Shown here piece after piece: positions 14,418-19,320 of a stretch of 19,320 bases of DNA. The notes beneath the pieces were generated by a model. The model was given only the letters and a program-made list of their open reading frames with translations. It had not been told where the DNA came from and did no database searches. The position numbers were made by a program, and so were the translations under genes. The DNA is from SIG575 sp045534165 (lineage in GTDB: Bacteria; Bacillota; Clostridia; Oscillospirales; Acutalibacteraceae), in NCBI GenBank assembly GCA_045534165.1, contig JAZSJD010000030.1:1-19320 (forward strand), given 5' to 3'. Position 1 is the first letter of the stretch. Every line of letters starts with the position of its first letter.

Positions 14418-14445
14418 ATTCTAACATATTATAGCAAAAAGTCAA
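14418..14445 (-). promoter_or_regulatory. Probable promoter of the CNNM/CorC gene
   Basis: Minus strand TTGACT (14445-14440), 16-bp spacer, TAGAAT (14423-14418), about 43 nt upstream of the start codon. A TATAAT in the spacer region is too close to this -35 to pair with it. Confidence 0.65.
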
Positions 14446-14465
14446 CAGTATTAAAGAAAGATTAA

Positions 14466-16064
14466 CTAATAATTTTCAATTCTCCGGGCTATCTCACGGA
14501 AGACCGGTCCGCAATCACCTGCACCGCTTTTTCCTTTTTCTTTAAAGACCACAATTGTGTAAACCGCATCTCCTTTTTCTGCAAAACCTGCAAACCAACA
14601 GTTGAGTATTTCTTTACCGTTTTCGTCTTTGCGACCTGTCTGTGCAGTGGATGTTTTCCCCCCTGACCTGATATTTTCAGGCTTTGCAGAAATGCATGTA
14701 CCTTCATTAAAATTATTTTCAAGAAGCTTCTTCACTTTCTCTGATTGTTCTTCTGAAAGAGCTCTGTAAACATATTGGTTTTCGTTGATTTCTGTTTCTG
14801 AGCCATCATCATTCACCAGAGATAACACAAGCCTTGGTGAAATATATTTTCCACCGTTTACCGAAACAGAATAGCAAAGTGCAACCTGCAAAGGTGTTGC
14901 AAGAAGTTGTCCCTGACCGAAAGATAAATTTGCCAGGTCACCGTCTGTTACAATATCTTCCGTTGAAGGCAGGTTGCCCCCTGAAGAAAAAATTCCCTCA
15001 GCCAAAGAAAAGTTTTTGCCGAAGCCTGTGTTTTCTGCAACCTGTATGATTTTTTCTTTGCCCAATTCAAGGGCAAGACGGATAAAATAAGTGTTGCAGG
15101 AATATGCAAACGCTTTTTGAAGATTCACAAAACCGTGTGCGTGATGGTCTGAGCAGGCAAACCTTTTTCCGCTGATGGTAAGACTGCCTGAACAAAAGCT
15201 CTGAAAATCATCTTTCCCCTCTTTTACTGCTGCCATTGCAACAACAATTTTGAAAACTGAGCCTACGCTGTATGCACTTGTTACTCTGTTTAAAAATGGG
15301 GAATTTTCATCATTAAGGCTTTTTGAAACATTGTTGCAGTCAAAATAAGGTGTGCTTGCCATTGCCTTTATCTGCCCTGTTTCTGCATCAAGCACAACTG
15401 CGCCTCCCCTTTCAACCGAATAAAGCCTTAATGCATTTTCTGCAACAAGCTGAATATCCTTATCAATTGTAAGACGTACACCTTCAGGGGAATAATAATT
15501 TTCCGAAACAATTCTGTTTTCTCCCCCTGCCAGCACCTTATTATATGCAGTTGTGTTGAACTGATATAAAAGGTTTTTCTTATCTTTCAGGAAAGCATCA
15601 AAACTTTTTTCAATTCCGTAAACACCTTTGTTATCGCTTTTATTTATATAACCTAAAACGTGGCAACAAAAGCCGTCAGAGGTGTATCTTTCGAATTTTT
15701 TGCCTTTGAGAATAAATTTGTTTTTACCGTAATATTCGCAATCTGCAACAAAGGGTACTGATTTTTCAATACATTCCAGAAGCTCCTTATATTCATCTTT
15801 TTCAAGATAATTTTCAAGAAGCTCTGCTGTTTCCTTTTGCGGTTGAACAACAATAAAATCTTTTTCATATCTGTTTACTAATTTTTCCATATTGCAATCG
15901 TAAATTTCTCCGCGAAGCTCTGACAGAACAATATTCTTTGTAGAATTGGAAATCAAAGGCACTTTGTTTTTCTCAAGTGCAACACTCAATGTTCTTAACG
16001 AAACTGAAAAGAAAAAAAGCATAACAATAACAAGCACAATTATTTTCCTTTTTATAAAAATCAC
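14466..16064 (-). CDS. Class B penicillin-binding protein (transpeptidase)
   Basis: About 530 residues: a short basic N-terminus, one transmembrane anchor (about 8-30), a non-catalytic dimerisation-type region (about 45-190), and the transpeptidase domain. Active-site motifs are SVFK (Ser269, Lys272), SCN (322-324) and KTS (470-472, in GGKTSTAQTG) where KTG is usual. It cross-links peptidoglycan, in the PBP2/SpoVD group; no PASTA domains follow. The start is unclear. The frame opens with GTG at 16064, but this GTG overlaps the excellent AGGAGG site. The codon at normal spacing (16055) is ATA. GTG at 16037 and ATG at 16022 are possible but would shorten the anchor. Confidence 0.9.
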   Translation of the reverse strand: MIFIKRKIIVLVIVMLFFFSVSLRTLSVALEKNKVPLISNSTKNIVLSELRGEIYDCNMEKLVNRYEKDFIVVQPQKETAELLENYLEKDEYKELLECIEKSVPFVADCEYYGKNKFILKGKKFERYTSDGFCCHVLGYINKSDNKGVYGIEKSFDAFLKDKKNLLYQFNTTAYNKVLAGGENRIVSENYYSPEGVRLTIDKDIQLVAENALRLYSVERGGAVVLDAETGQIKAMASTPYFDCNNVSKSLNDENSPFLNRVTSAYSVGSVFKIVVAMAAVKEGKDDFQSFCSGSLTISGKRFACSDHHAHGFVNLQKAFAYSCNTYFIRLALELGKEKIIQVAENTGFGKNFSLAEGIFSSGGNLPSTEDIVTDGDLANLSFGQGQLLATPLQVALCYSVSVNGGKYISPRLVLSLVNDDGSETEINENQYVYRALSEEQSEKVKKLLENNFNEGTCISAKPENIRSGGKTSTAQTGRKDENGKEILNCWFAGFAEKGDAVYTIVVFKEKGKSGAGDCGPVFREIARRIENY

Positions 16065-16128
16065 CTCCTTTTAATTATTGACAGAATTGTCTGATATATA
16101 TATACTCTTATACAGAGGTGATTTTTAT
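16054..16128. repeat. 14-bp perfect inverted repeat spanning two divergent ribosome binding sites
   Basis: ATAAAAATCACCTC (16054-16067) and GAGGTGATTTTTAT (16115-16128) are exact reverse complements, 47 bp apart. Each is the ribosome binding site and start region of one of the two divergent genes: penicillin-binding protein on the minus strand, nitroreductase on the plus strand. On the plus side it is followed by G, making ATG; on the minus side by A, making ATA. Confidence 0.85.
16078..16106 (+). promoter_or_regulatory. Sigma-A promoter of the nitroreductase gene
   Basis: TTGACA (16078-16083), 17-bp spacer, TATACT (16101-16106), about 20 nt before the start codon. It lies inside the inverted repeat at 16054-16128. 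Confidence 0.85.
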
Positions 16129-16657
16129 GTTTCTTGATTTGGTTAACAAAAGAGAAAGCTGTCGCAGTTTTGAAAAAAGAGAAGTAGAAAAAGAAAAGCT
16201 TGTTAAGTGTATTGAGGCTGCACGTCTTGCACCATCTGCCTGTAATTCACAGCCATGGAGTTTTGTTGTTGTCAACAAGGAAGAACTTTTAGAACCTGTT
16301 GCGAAGGCTACACAGAAAATTGGTATGAACAAGTTTACAGATAACGCAGGTGCATTTATTGTTGTTTGTCAGGAAAAAGCAAACTTCACAGCAAAAGTCG
16401 GTTCTGTTCTTCAGGAAACTTCTTTTCAGGATATCGATGTGGGTATTGCCACATCACACATCTGTTATGAGGCAACTGCACAAGGTCTTTCCACCTGCAT
16501 TTTAGGTATGTTTGATGATAAGAAAATCAAAGATGCCCTTTCAATGCCAAAAAACAAAAAGATAAAACTTGTTATTGCTGTCGGATATTCAGCAAAAGAC
16601 ACTTTAAGAAAAAAAGTCAGAAAAAACTTTGATGAAATTGCATATTTTGCAGAATAA
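16127..16657 (+). CDS. Nitroreductase-family flavoprotein
   Basis: This 176-residue FMN-dependent NAD(P)H oxidoreductase has the N-terminal FMN phosphate motif KRESCRSF (8-15), APSACNSQPW (35-44), and a C-terminal GYSAKD stretch. At this length it belongs to the short nitroreductase group with unknown physiological substrate. The ATG at 16127 has GAGGTG 6 nt upstream; the in-frame GTG at 16118 is part of that site and is rejected. It is divergent from the penicillin-binding protein gene and shares its upstream inverted repeat. Confidence 0.88.
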   Translation: MFLDLVNKRESCRSFEKREVEKEKLVKCIEAARLAPSACNSQPWSFVVVNKEELLEPVAKATQKIGMNKFTDNAGAFIVVCQEKANFTAKVGSVLQETSFQDIDVGIATSHICYEATAQGLSTCILGMFDDKKIKDALSMPKNKKIKLVIAVGYSAKDTLRKKVRKNFDEIAYFAE

Positions 16658-16697
16658 AACTTTTTTGAAAAAAATCAAAAAAAATTCAAAAAAAGTG

Positions 16698-16726
16698 TTG
16701 ACAAGTGTAAAAAAATATGTTATATT
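16698..16726 (+). promoter_or_regulatory. tRNA promoter
   Basis: TTGACA (16698-16703), 17-bp spacer, TATATT (16721-16726), ending 17 nt before the first tRNA. Confidence 0.88.
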
Positions 16727-16743
16727 AATCGAGCGTTGAAGTT

Positions 16744-16819
16744 GCTGGTGTAGCTCAGTTGGTAGAGCAGCTGATTTGTAATCAGCAGGTCGGGGGTTCG
16801 AGTCCGTCCACCAGCTCCA
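16744..16819 (+). tRNA. tRNA-Thr (anticodon TGT)
   Basis: The acceptor arms GCTGGTG and CACCAGC pair perfectly, the D-loop is AGCTCAGTTGGTAGAGCA, the anticodon stem GCTGA/TCAGC encloses loop TTTGTAA, and the T-loop is GGTTCGAGTCC. The 3' CCA is encoded (16817-16819). Confidence 0.96.
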
Positions 16820-16844
16820 CTTTTATGCCTAAAATTTAACATGT

Positions 16845-16929
16845 GGGTGAGTTCCCGAGCGGCCAAAGGGAACAGACTGTAAATCTGTCGTCACTGACTT
16901 CGGTGGTTCGAATCCACCCTCACCCACCA
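16845..16929 (+). tRNA. tRNA-Tyr (anticodon GTA)
   Basis: The acceptor arms are GGGTGAG (16845-16851) and CTCACCC (16919-16925), with TTCCCGAGCGGCC and the long variable arm of class II tRNAs (GTCACTGAC). The anticodon loop is CTGTAAA between CAGA and TCTG, the T-arm is GGTGGTTCGAATCCACC, and CCA is encoded (16927-16929). It lies 25 nt after tRNA-Thr and shares its terminator. It is the tRNA whose charging the aro leader at 6121-6295 would sense. Confidence 0.96.
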
Positions 16930-16936
16930 GAAAAAA

Positions 16937-16964
16937 GACCTTGTCGAAAGACAAGGTCTTTTTT
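16937..16964 (+). terminator. Terminator of the tRNA operon
   Basis: GACCTTGTC (16937-16945), loop GAAA, GACAAGGTC (16950-16958), then TTTTTT. The minus strand also ends in TTTTTT. Confidence 0.95.
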
Positions 16965-16968
16965 CAAC

Positions 16969-17162
16969 GATGTTTGCCCTTTTGGGCAAATGTTGTCGCC
17001 TACGCTAATGATGCAGTCCTTTGGACAGTGATGTTGTGCCTTACGGCACAGTGGCAAACATCACATCACTGCGAACAAAGTGAGCAACATCATTACACCC
17101 ATAGGTGTAATATCACTTTTTGCGAAGCAAAATACATCACTAAAATCTCCGTCTGCGACGGA
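16969..17162. repeat. Array of short hairpins with TGATGT/ACATCA linkers
   Basis: Seven small stems in about 190 bp: TTTGCCC/GGGCAAA (16973-16990), GTCC/GGAC (17016-17026), TGTGCC/GGCACA (17035-17050), TCACT/AGTGA (17066-17083), ATTACACC/GGTGTAAT (17092-17111), TTTTGC/GCAAAA (17118-17132), TCCGTC/GACGGA (17148-17162). Loops are 3-8 nt and the stem sequences all differ. Linkers in the left half read ATGATG or GTGATGT; in the right half ACATCA, AACATC or TACATCAC, so the array itself flips orientation near 17055-17065. A 10-bp long-range pairing GATGTTTGCC/GGCAAACATC (16969-16978, 17053-17062) competes with the first stem. No credible reading frame or promoter was seen. Confidence 0.75.
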
Positions 17163-17193
17163 TTAAAGTTAAATCCTTTTTGCCATTCATACC

Positions 17194-17229
17194 AACAAAA
17201 GCTCTGCAATAGCGGTGCTTTTGTTTTTT
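17194..17229 (+). terminator. Terminator-like hairpin after the array
   Basis: AACAAAAGC (17194-17202) and GCTTTTGTT (17217-17225) with a 14-nt loop, followed by a T-run. No gene on this strand ends just before it, so it may belong to the array transcript. Confidence 0.65.
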
Positions 17230-17250
17230 ATTTTTACAATCAGACTATCC

Positions 17251-17272
17251 GTGGATTCGAACCACCGAAGTC
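17251..17272 (-). other. Inverted 22-nt copy of the tRNA-Tyr T-arm
   Basis: Read on the minus strand this is an exact copy of tRNA-Tyr positions 16896-16917 (end of variable arm, T-stem and T-loop: GACTTCGGTGGTTCGAATCC and the next two bases). Flanking bases do not form the rest of a tRNA. T-arm sequence is a common integrase attachment site, but those sites give direct repeats, and this copy is inverted. Confidence 0.85.
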
Positions 17273-17281
17273 GATTATTCG

Positions 17282-17323
17282 GGCAGATTTAGTGATTTAT
17301 TATCGCTAAGTCTGTCTTTTTTT
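17282..17323 (+). terminator. Strong terminator-like hairpin
   Basis: GGCAGATTTAG (17282-17292) pairs over 11 positions with CTAAGTCTGTC (17306-17316), using two G-T wobbles, and is extended inward by TGA/TCG; TTTTTTT follows. It ends about 20 nt before the sigma-factor promoter and insulates it from the tRNA side. Confidence 0.8.
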
Positions 17324-17344
17324 AGTTTTTATAATTGTTAAATA

Positions 17345-17372
17345 TTGTGTCACTTTTTCAATATGGTATAAT
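17345..17372 (+). promoter_or_regulatory. Promoter of the ECF sigma / partner operon
   Basis: TTGTGT (17345-17350), 16-bp spacer, TATAAT (17367-17372) with a TGG extended -10 directly before it. The roughly 85-nt leader contains CCTTTCGGAAAGG, a small stem overlapping the AAAGGAG ribosome binding site. Confidence 0.72.
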
Positions 17373-17464
17373 TATTTTGAAAATTTAGTGAGACCTTTTG
17401 CAGTTTCATACGTTTAATAAGTGAAAGGGCAATAGAATCGTACCTTTCGGAAAGGAGAAAATCA

Positions 17465-18022
17465 ATGGATAACGGTGCAAGTAGCTACCGCCGTTTCCTT
17501 GATGGTGATGACAAAGGCTTAGCGGAAATCGTAAGAAATTACAGTGACGGTCTTATTCTTTATCTTAATGGTATCGTGAACAACATCTCTGTTGCAGAAG
17601 ATTTAATGGAAGAAACCCTTTATAAGCTCATAACTAAAAAGCCGAAATTTAAAGAAAAATATTCATTTAAAACCTGGCTTTATTCCATCGGGCGAAATGT
17701 AGCGATTGATTATATCAGACACAATTCCAAACTGTCAGATACTTCTTTTGATGATTTAGAGAATTATATTGAAGACGAGTACAATTTGGAAAAGCTCTAT
17801 ATTATCGAAGAACGCAAAATTGTCGTACATAGAGCTTTAAAAAAACTGAATGCCGAGTATAGACAGGTTCTTTGGCTTCTCTATTTCGAAGGGTTATCAA
17901 ATACGGAGGTAGCAGTTATTATGAAAAAGAATGCCCGTCAAATGAAAAATCTCGTTTACCGTGCAAAAAGCAGTTTGAAATCAGAACTTGACAAGGAGGG
18001 CTTTGTGTATGAAGAATTATGA
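17465..18022 (+). CDS. ECF-type RNA polymerase sigma factor
   Basis: 185 residues. Sigma region 2 (about 20-90) includes SVAEDLMEETLYKLI and FKTWLYSIGRNVAIDYIR, the -10 recognition segment. Region 4 (about 120-175) includes LNAEYRQVLWLLYFEGLSNTEVAVIM, the -35 helix-turn-helix. There is no region 1 or 3, as in extracytoplasmic-function sigma factors. AAAGGAG lies 8 nt before the ATG. It overlaps the next gene by 14 nt, the usual layout of a sigma/anti-sigma pair. Its target promoters cannot be read from this window; its own promoter looks sigma-A-like. Confidence 0.92.
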   Translation: MDNGASSYRRFLDGDDKGLAEIVRNYSDGLILYLNGIVNNISVAEDLMEETLYKLITKKPKFKEKYSFKTWLYSIGRNVAIDYIRHNSKLSDTSFDDLENYIEDEYNLEKLYIIEERKIVVHRALKKLNAEYRQVLWLLYFEGLSNTEVAVIMKKNARQMKNLVYRAKSSLKSELDKEGFVYEEL

Positions 18023-18917
18023 TGAATTGACAAATGATTTACTTGAACGCAGAGATCAGTATATTACTGAACAGAGAAACAAAAGAAAAGTTATGAAAAG
18101 AGTTATAACGCCGATTTGTTGTTTCTGCCTTGTGGCGCTTCTCGGTATAGGTTTATGGCAAGGCGATTTTTTCAATAGTAAACTGCCAGTAACATTAGAC
18201 GATTCAACTATTATCGGCGAAAAAGACACGATCGATGATAATGATGGCTTAGGTGGTAACGATGAAAAAGACATGATTTATGATAATGATGGCTCAAGTG
18301 GTAACGATGATATTGACGGTCATTGGTCTCCAAACGATCAGGAAGCTCCACCGAATGATTCGACCAACTCTGCGACATCAGAAAGCAATGGCACAACAGA
18401 AGATGTGAATAAACAAGTATTTTTTATAAATGAAATTAAAAGCACTGTAAGTGCTGCTCTAAAATATCTTGATCCTTCCGAGCATTACGAAGAAATATGG
18501 GATGCAGACAAGACGGCTCATTATCTTGGCATGTATCTTAACAATATTCGTCATAACGGACTCAATTATCAAGGTGACGGAAAACATAAAGTGACATATA
18601 AGAATAACGGAGAATTAGCAAGAGATATTATGTCGTTTGAGTATTCATTCCAAGATACAAAAGTTATCGTGTCAACAAGTAAAATCAGTTATCCGTATGA
18701 TAGCATTTACGCGCTTGATGACGAGAAAATATCAACATATGTTCAAGGTATCCCTGTTGTGTTTGCCGGAACAGTTGGAACTACGGCAGAACACCAAGTC
18801 AATAAAGATTTTTTGGTTGCTGACTTTGAACACAACGGTGTTAATTATAGAGTAAAAGCAGAGAATATTACACATGGTGATTTTTATAAAGTAGTGCAGT
18901 CTATTATAACAGGATAA
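18009..18917 (+). CDS. Membrane-anchored partner of the ECF sigma factor (putative anti-sigma)
   Basis: 302 residues: a basic cytoplasmic segment of about 31 residues, one transmembrane helix (about 32-50, VITPICCFCLVALLGIGLW), an acidic low-complexity linker (about 64-125) with a duplicated unit (DDNDGLGGNDEKD and YDNDGSSGNDDID), and an extracellular C-terminal domain (about 133-302) ending NGVNYRVKAENITHGDFYKVVQSI, which resembles sensor domains of Firmicute anti-sigma proteins. I see no zinc-binding anti-sigma HxxxCxxC motif, and the cytoplasmic part is very short for a classical anti-sigma domain. The ATG at 18009 follows AAGGAGGG. Role inferred mainly from operon position and topology. 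Confidence 0.75.
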   Translation: MKNYDELTNDLLERRDQYITEQRNKRKVMKRVITPICCFCLVALLGIGLWQGDFFNSKLPVTLDDSTIIGEKDTIDDNDGLGGNDEKDMIYDNDGSSGNDDIDGHWSPNDQEAPPNDSTNSATSESNGTTEDVNKQVFFINEIKSTVSAALKYLDPSEHYEEIWDADKTAHYLGMYLNNIRHNGLNYQGDGKHKVTYKNNGELARDIMSFEYSFQDTKVIVSTSKISYPYDSIYALDDEKISTYVQGIPVVFAGTVGTTAEHQVNKDFLVADFEHNGVNYRVKAENITHGDFYKVVQSIITG

Positions 18918-19000
18918 AAAGTTAAGGCAAAAAAAATAATTTATCAAACACAAATTTTCAAAAATATAGTGGCATCTAAATAGTTCGTAACCGCCAGAAA

Positions 19001-19029
19001 AAGCACTTGCAATAGCAAGTGCTTTTTTA
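19001..19029 (+). terminator. Bidirectional terminator after the sigma operon
   Basis: AAGCACTTGC (19001-19010), loop AATA, GCAAGTGCTT (19015-19024), then a T-run. The minus strand side is followed by TTTTCTGG and can serve the convergent gene at the right edge. Confidence 0.9.
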
Positions 19030-19081
19030 GTTATATTCGCCTTGCGACGAGCGATAATGCGTTCAGGCAATTCGGGTGTTG

Positions 19082-19318
19082 TTACTTACGTGACTTATTA
19101 TTTATTTTATCCAAAAACTTTTTAATCATAATCAACACAAATAACAATGTAAATTTGCATAAAAAGACAAAGATAAAAGATGACAGTATGGCTATAGCTG
19201 ATATACACAACACATTAACAACCACTGAGTCATATGAAGTCAGCATTGCAAGGAATGTGCCATATACATAAGCACCTATACATACAGCTACAATTCTGTA
19301 TACCCACGTTGTAAAACG
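19082..19318 (-). CDS. 3' end of a membrane protein gene (partial)
   Basis: An open minus-strand frame enters from the right edge and ends at TAA (19084-19082) after 78 codons. The segment has two or three hydrophobic stretches (IVAVCIGAYVYGTFLAML, VVVNVLCISAIAILSSFIFVFL, LLFVLIMI) and a basic tail (KKFLDKINNKSRK), so it looks like a small multi-pass membrane protein. The start codon lies beyond the window. No family is recognised. Confidence 0.6.
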   Translation of the reverse strand, partial: RFTTWVYRIVAVCIGAYVYGTFLAMLTSYDSVVVNVLCISAIAILSSFIFVFLCKFTLLFVLIMIKKFLDKINNKSRK

Positions 19319-19320
19319 TG

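Noticed and set aside
16659..16696. Terminator after the nitroreductase gene
   Set aside because: The arms ACTTTTTTGAA and TTCAAAAAAAGT are almost pure A/T and no T-run follows, so a stable terminator is doubtful.
16969..17162. CRISPR array
   Set aside because: The repeated linkers are only 6-8 bp, change orientation halfway, and what lies between are self-complementary stems, not unique spacers.
17245..17290. A second tRNA-Tyr gene on the minus strand
   Set aside because: Only the T-arm and part of the variable arm are present; no acceptor, D-arm or anticodon arm can be found around it.
16941..17309. 122-residue open frame across the hairpin array and tRNA fragment
   Set aside because: It runs through the tRNA terminator, the array and a second terminator, has no ribosome binding site, and its end is the reverse T-arm of tRNA-Tyr read as protein.
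19029..19081. Possible gene or RNA between the last terminator and the partial membrane gene
   Set aside because: The stretch is short, has no open frame with a ribosome binding site and no convincing stem.

Overview
The window is AT-rich DNA with strong purine Shine-Dalgarno sites, near-consensus sigma-A promoters (several with TTGACA- or TATAAT-type boxes) and many intrinsic terminators. Together with the gene content (flavodiiron protein, type 4 uracil-DNA glycosylase, fused AroE-AroK, CNNM/CBS protein, CxxC-repeat surface protein) this points to an anaerobic low-GC Gram-positive, most likely a gut-type Clostridia (Oscillospiraceae/Ruminococcaceae-like). The taxonomy is inference; no marker gene is present.

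Region 1 (about 85-6330, minus strand) is a compact aromatic biosynthesis operon read tyrA, aroB, aroA, aroC, chorismate mutase, aroE-aroK fusion, aroQ. Adjacent genes overlap by 11-14 nt or are separated by at most about 10 nt. It covers every step from DAHP to chorismate plus the branch to 4-hydroxyphenylpyruvate; DAHP synthase and prephenate dehydratase are not here. The most striking element is its leader: a perfect sigma-A promoter (TTGACA, 17 bp, TATAAT), a 21-codon leader peptide with four consecutive Tyr codons plus three Phe and one Trp, a mutually exclusive 1:2 / 2:3 / 3:4 stem set, and an intrinsic terminator ending just before the tyrA ribosome binding site. This has the architecture of a trp/phe-type ribosome-mediated attenuator, in a lineage where T-box riboswitches usually do this job.

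Region 2 (6335-10771) holds a flavodiiron protein co-oriented 12 nt behind a divergent GH29-like protein that lacks the expected catalytic Asp, then a divergent HAD phosphatase, a small Asn/Gln-repeat protein, a 71-residue amphipathic protein and a type 4 uracil-DNA glycosylase.

Region 3 (10772-11310) is non-coding and made of palindromic repeats, including a second copy (76/80 identical) of the 80-bp element at the left edge of the window. Region 4 (11340-16657) has a PduL-like acyltransferase, a secreted CxxC-repeat/Ig-like protein, a CNNM/CorC membrane protein, a class B penicillin-binding protein and a divergent nitroreductase.

Region 5 (16698-19320) carries tRNA-Thr and tRNA-Tyr, an array of short hairpins joined by TGATGT/ACATCA linkers, an exact inverted 22-nt copy of the tRNA-Tyr T-arm region, then an ECF sigma factor with its overlapping membrane-anchored partner, and the 3' end of a membrane protein gene running off the right edge. 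The hairpin array plus tRNA fragment could mark an old integration boundary (inference).
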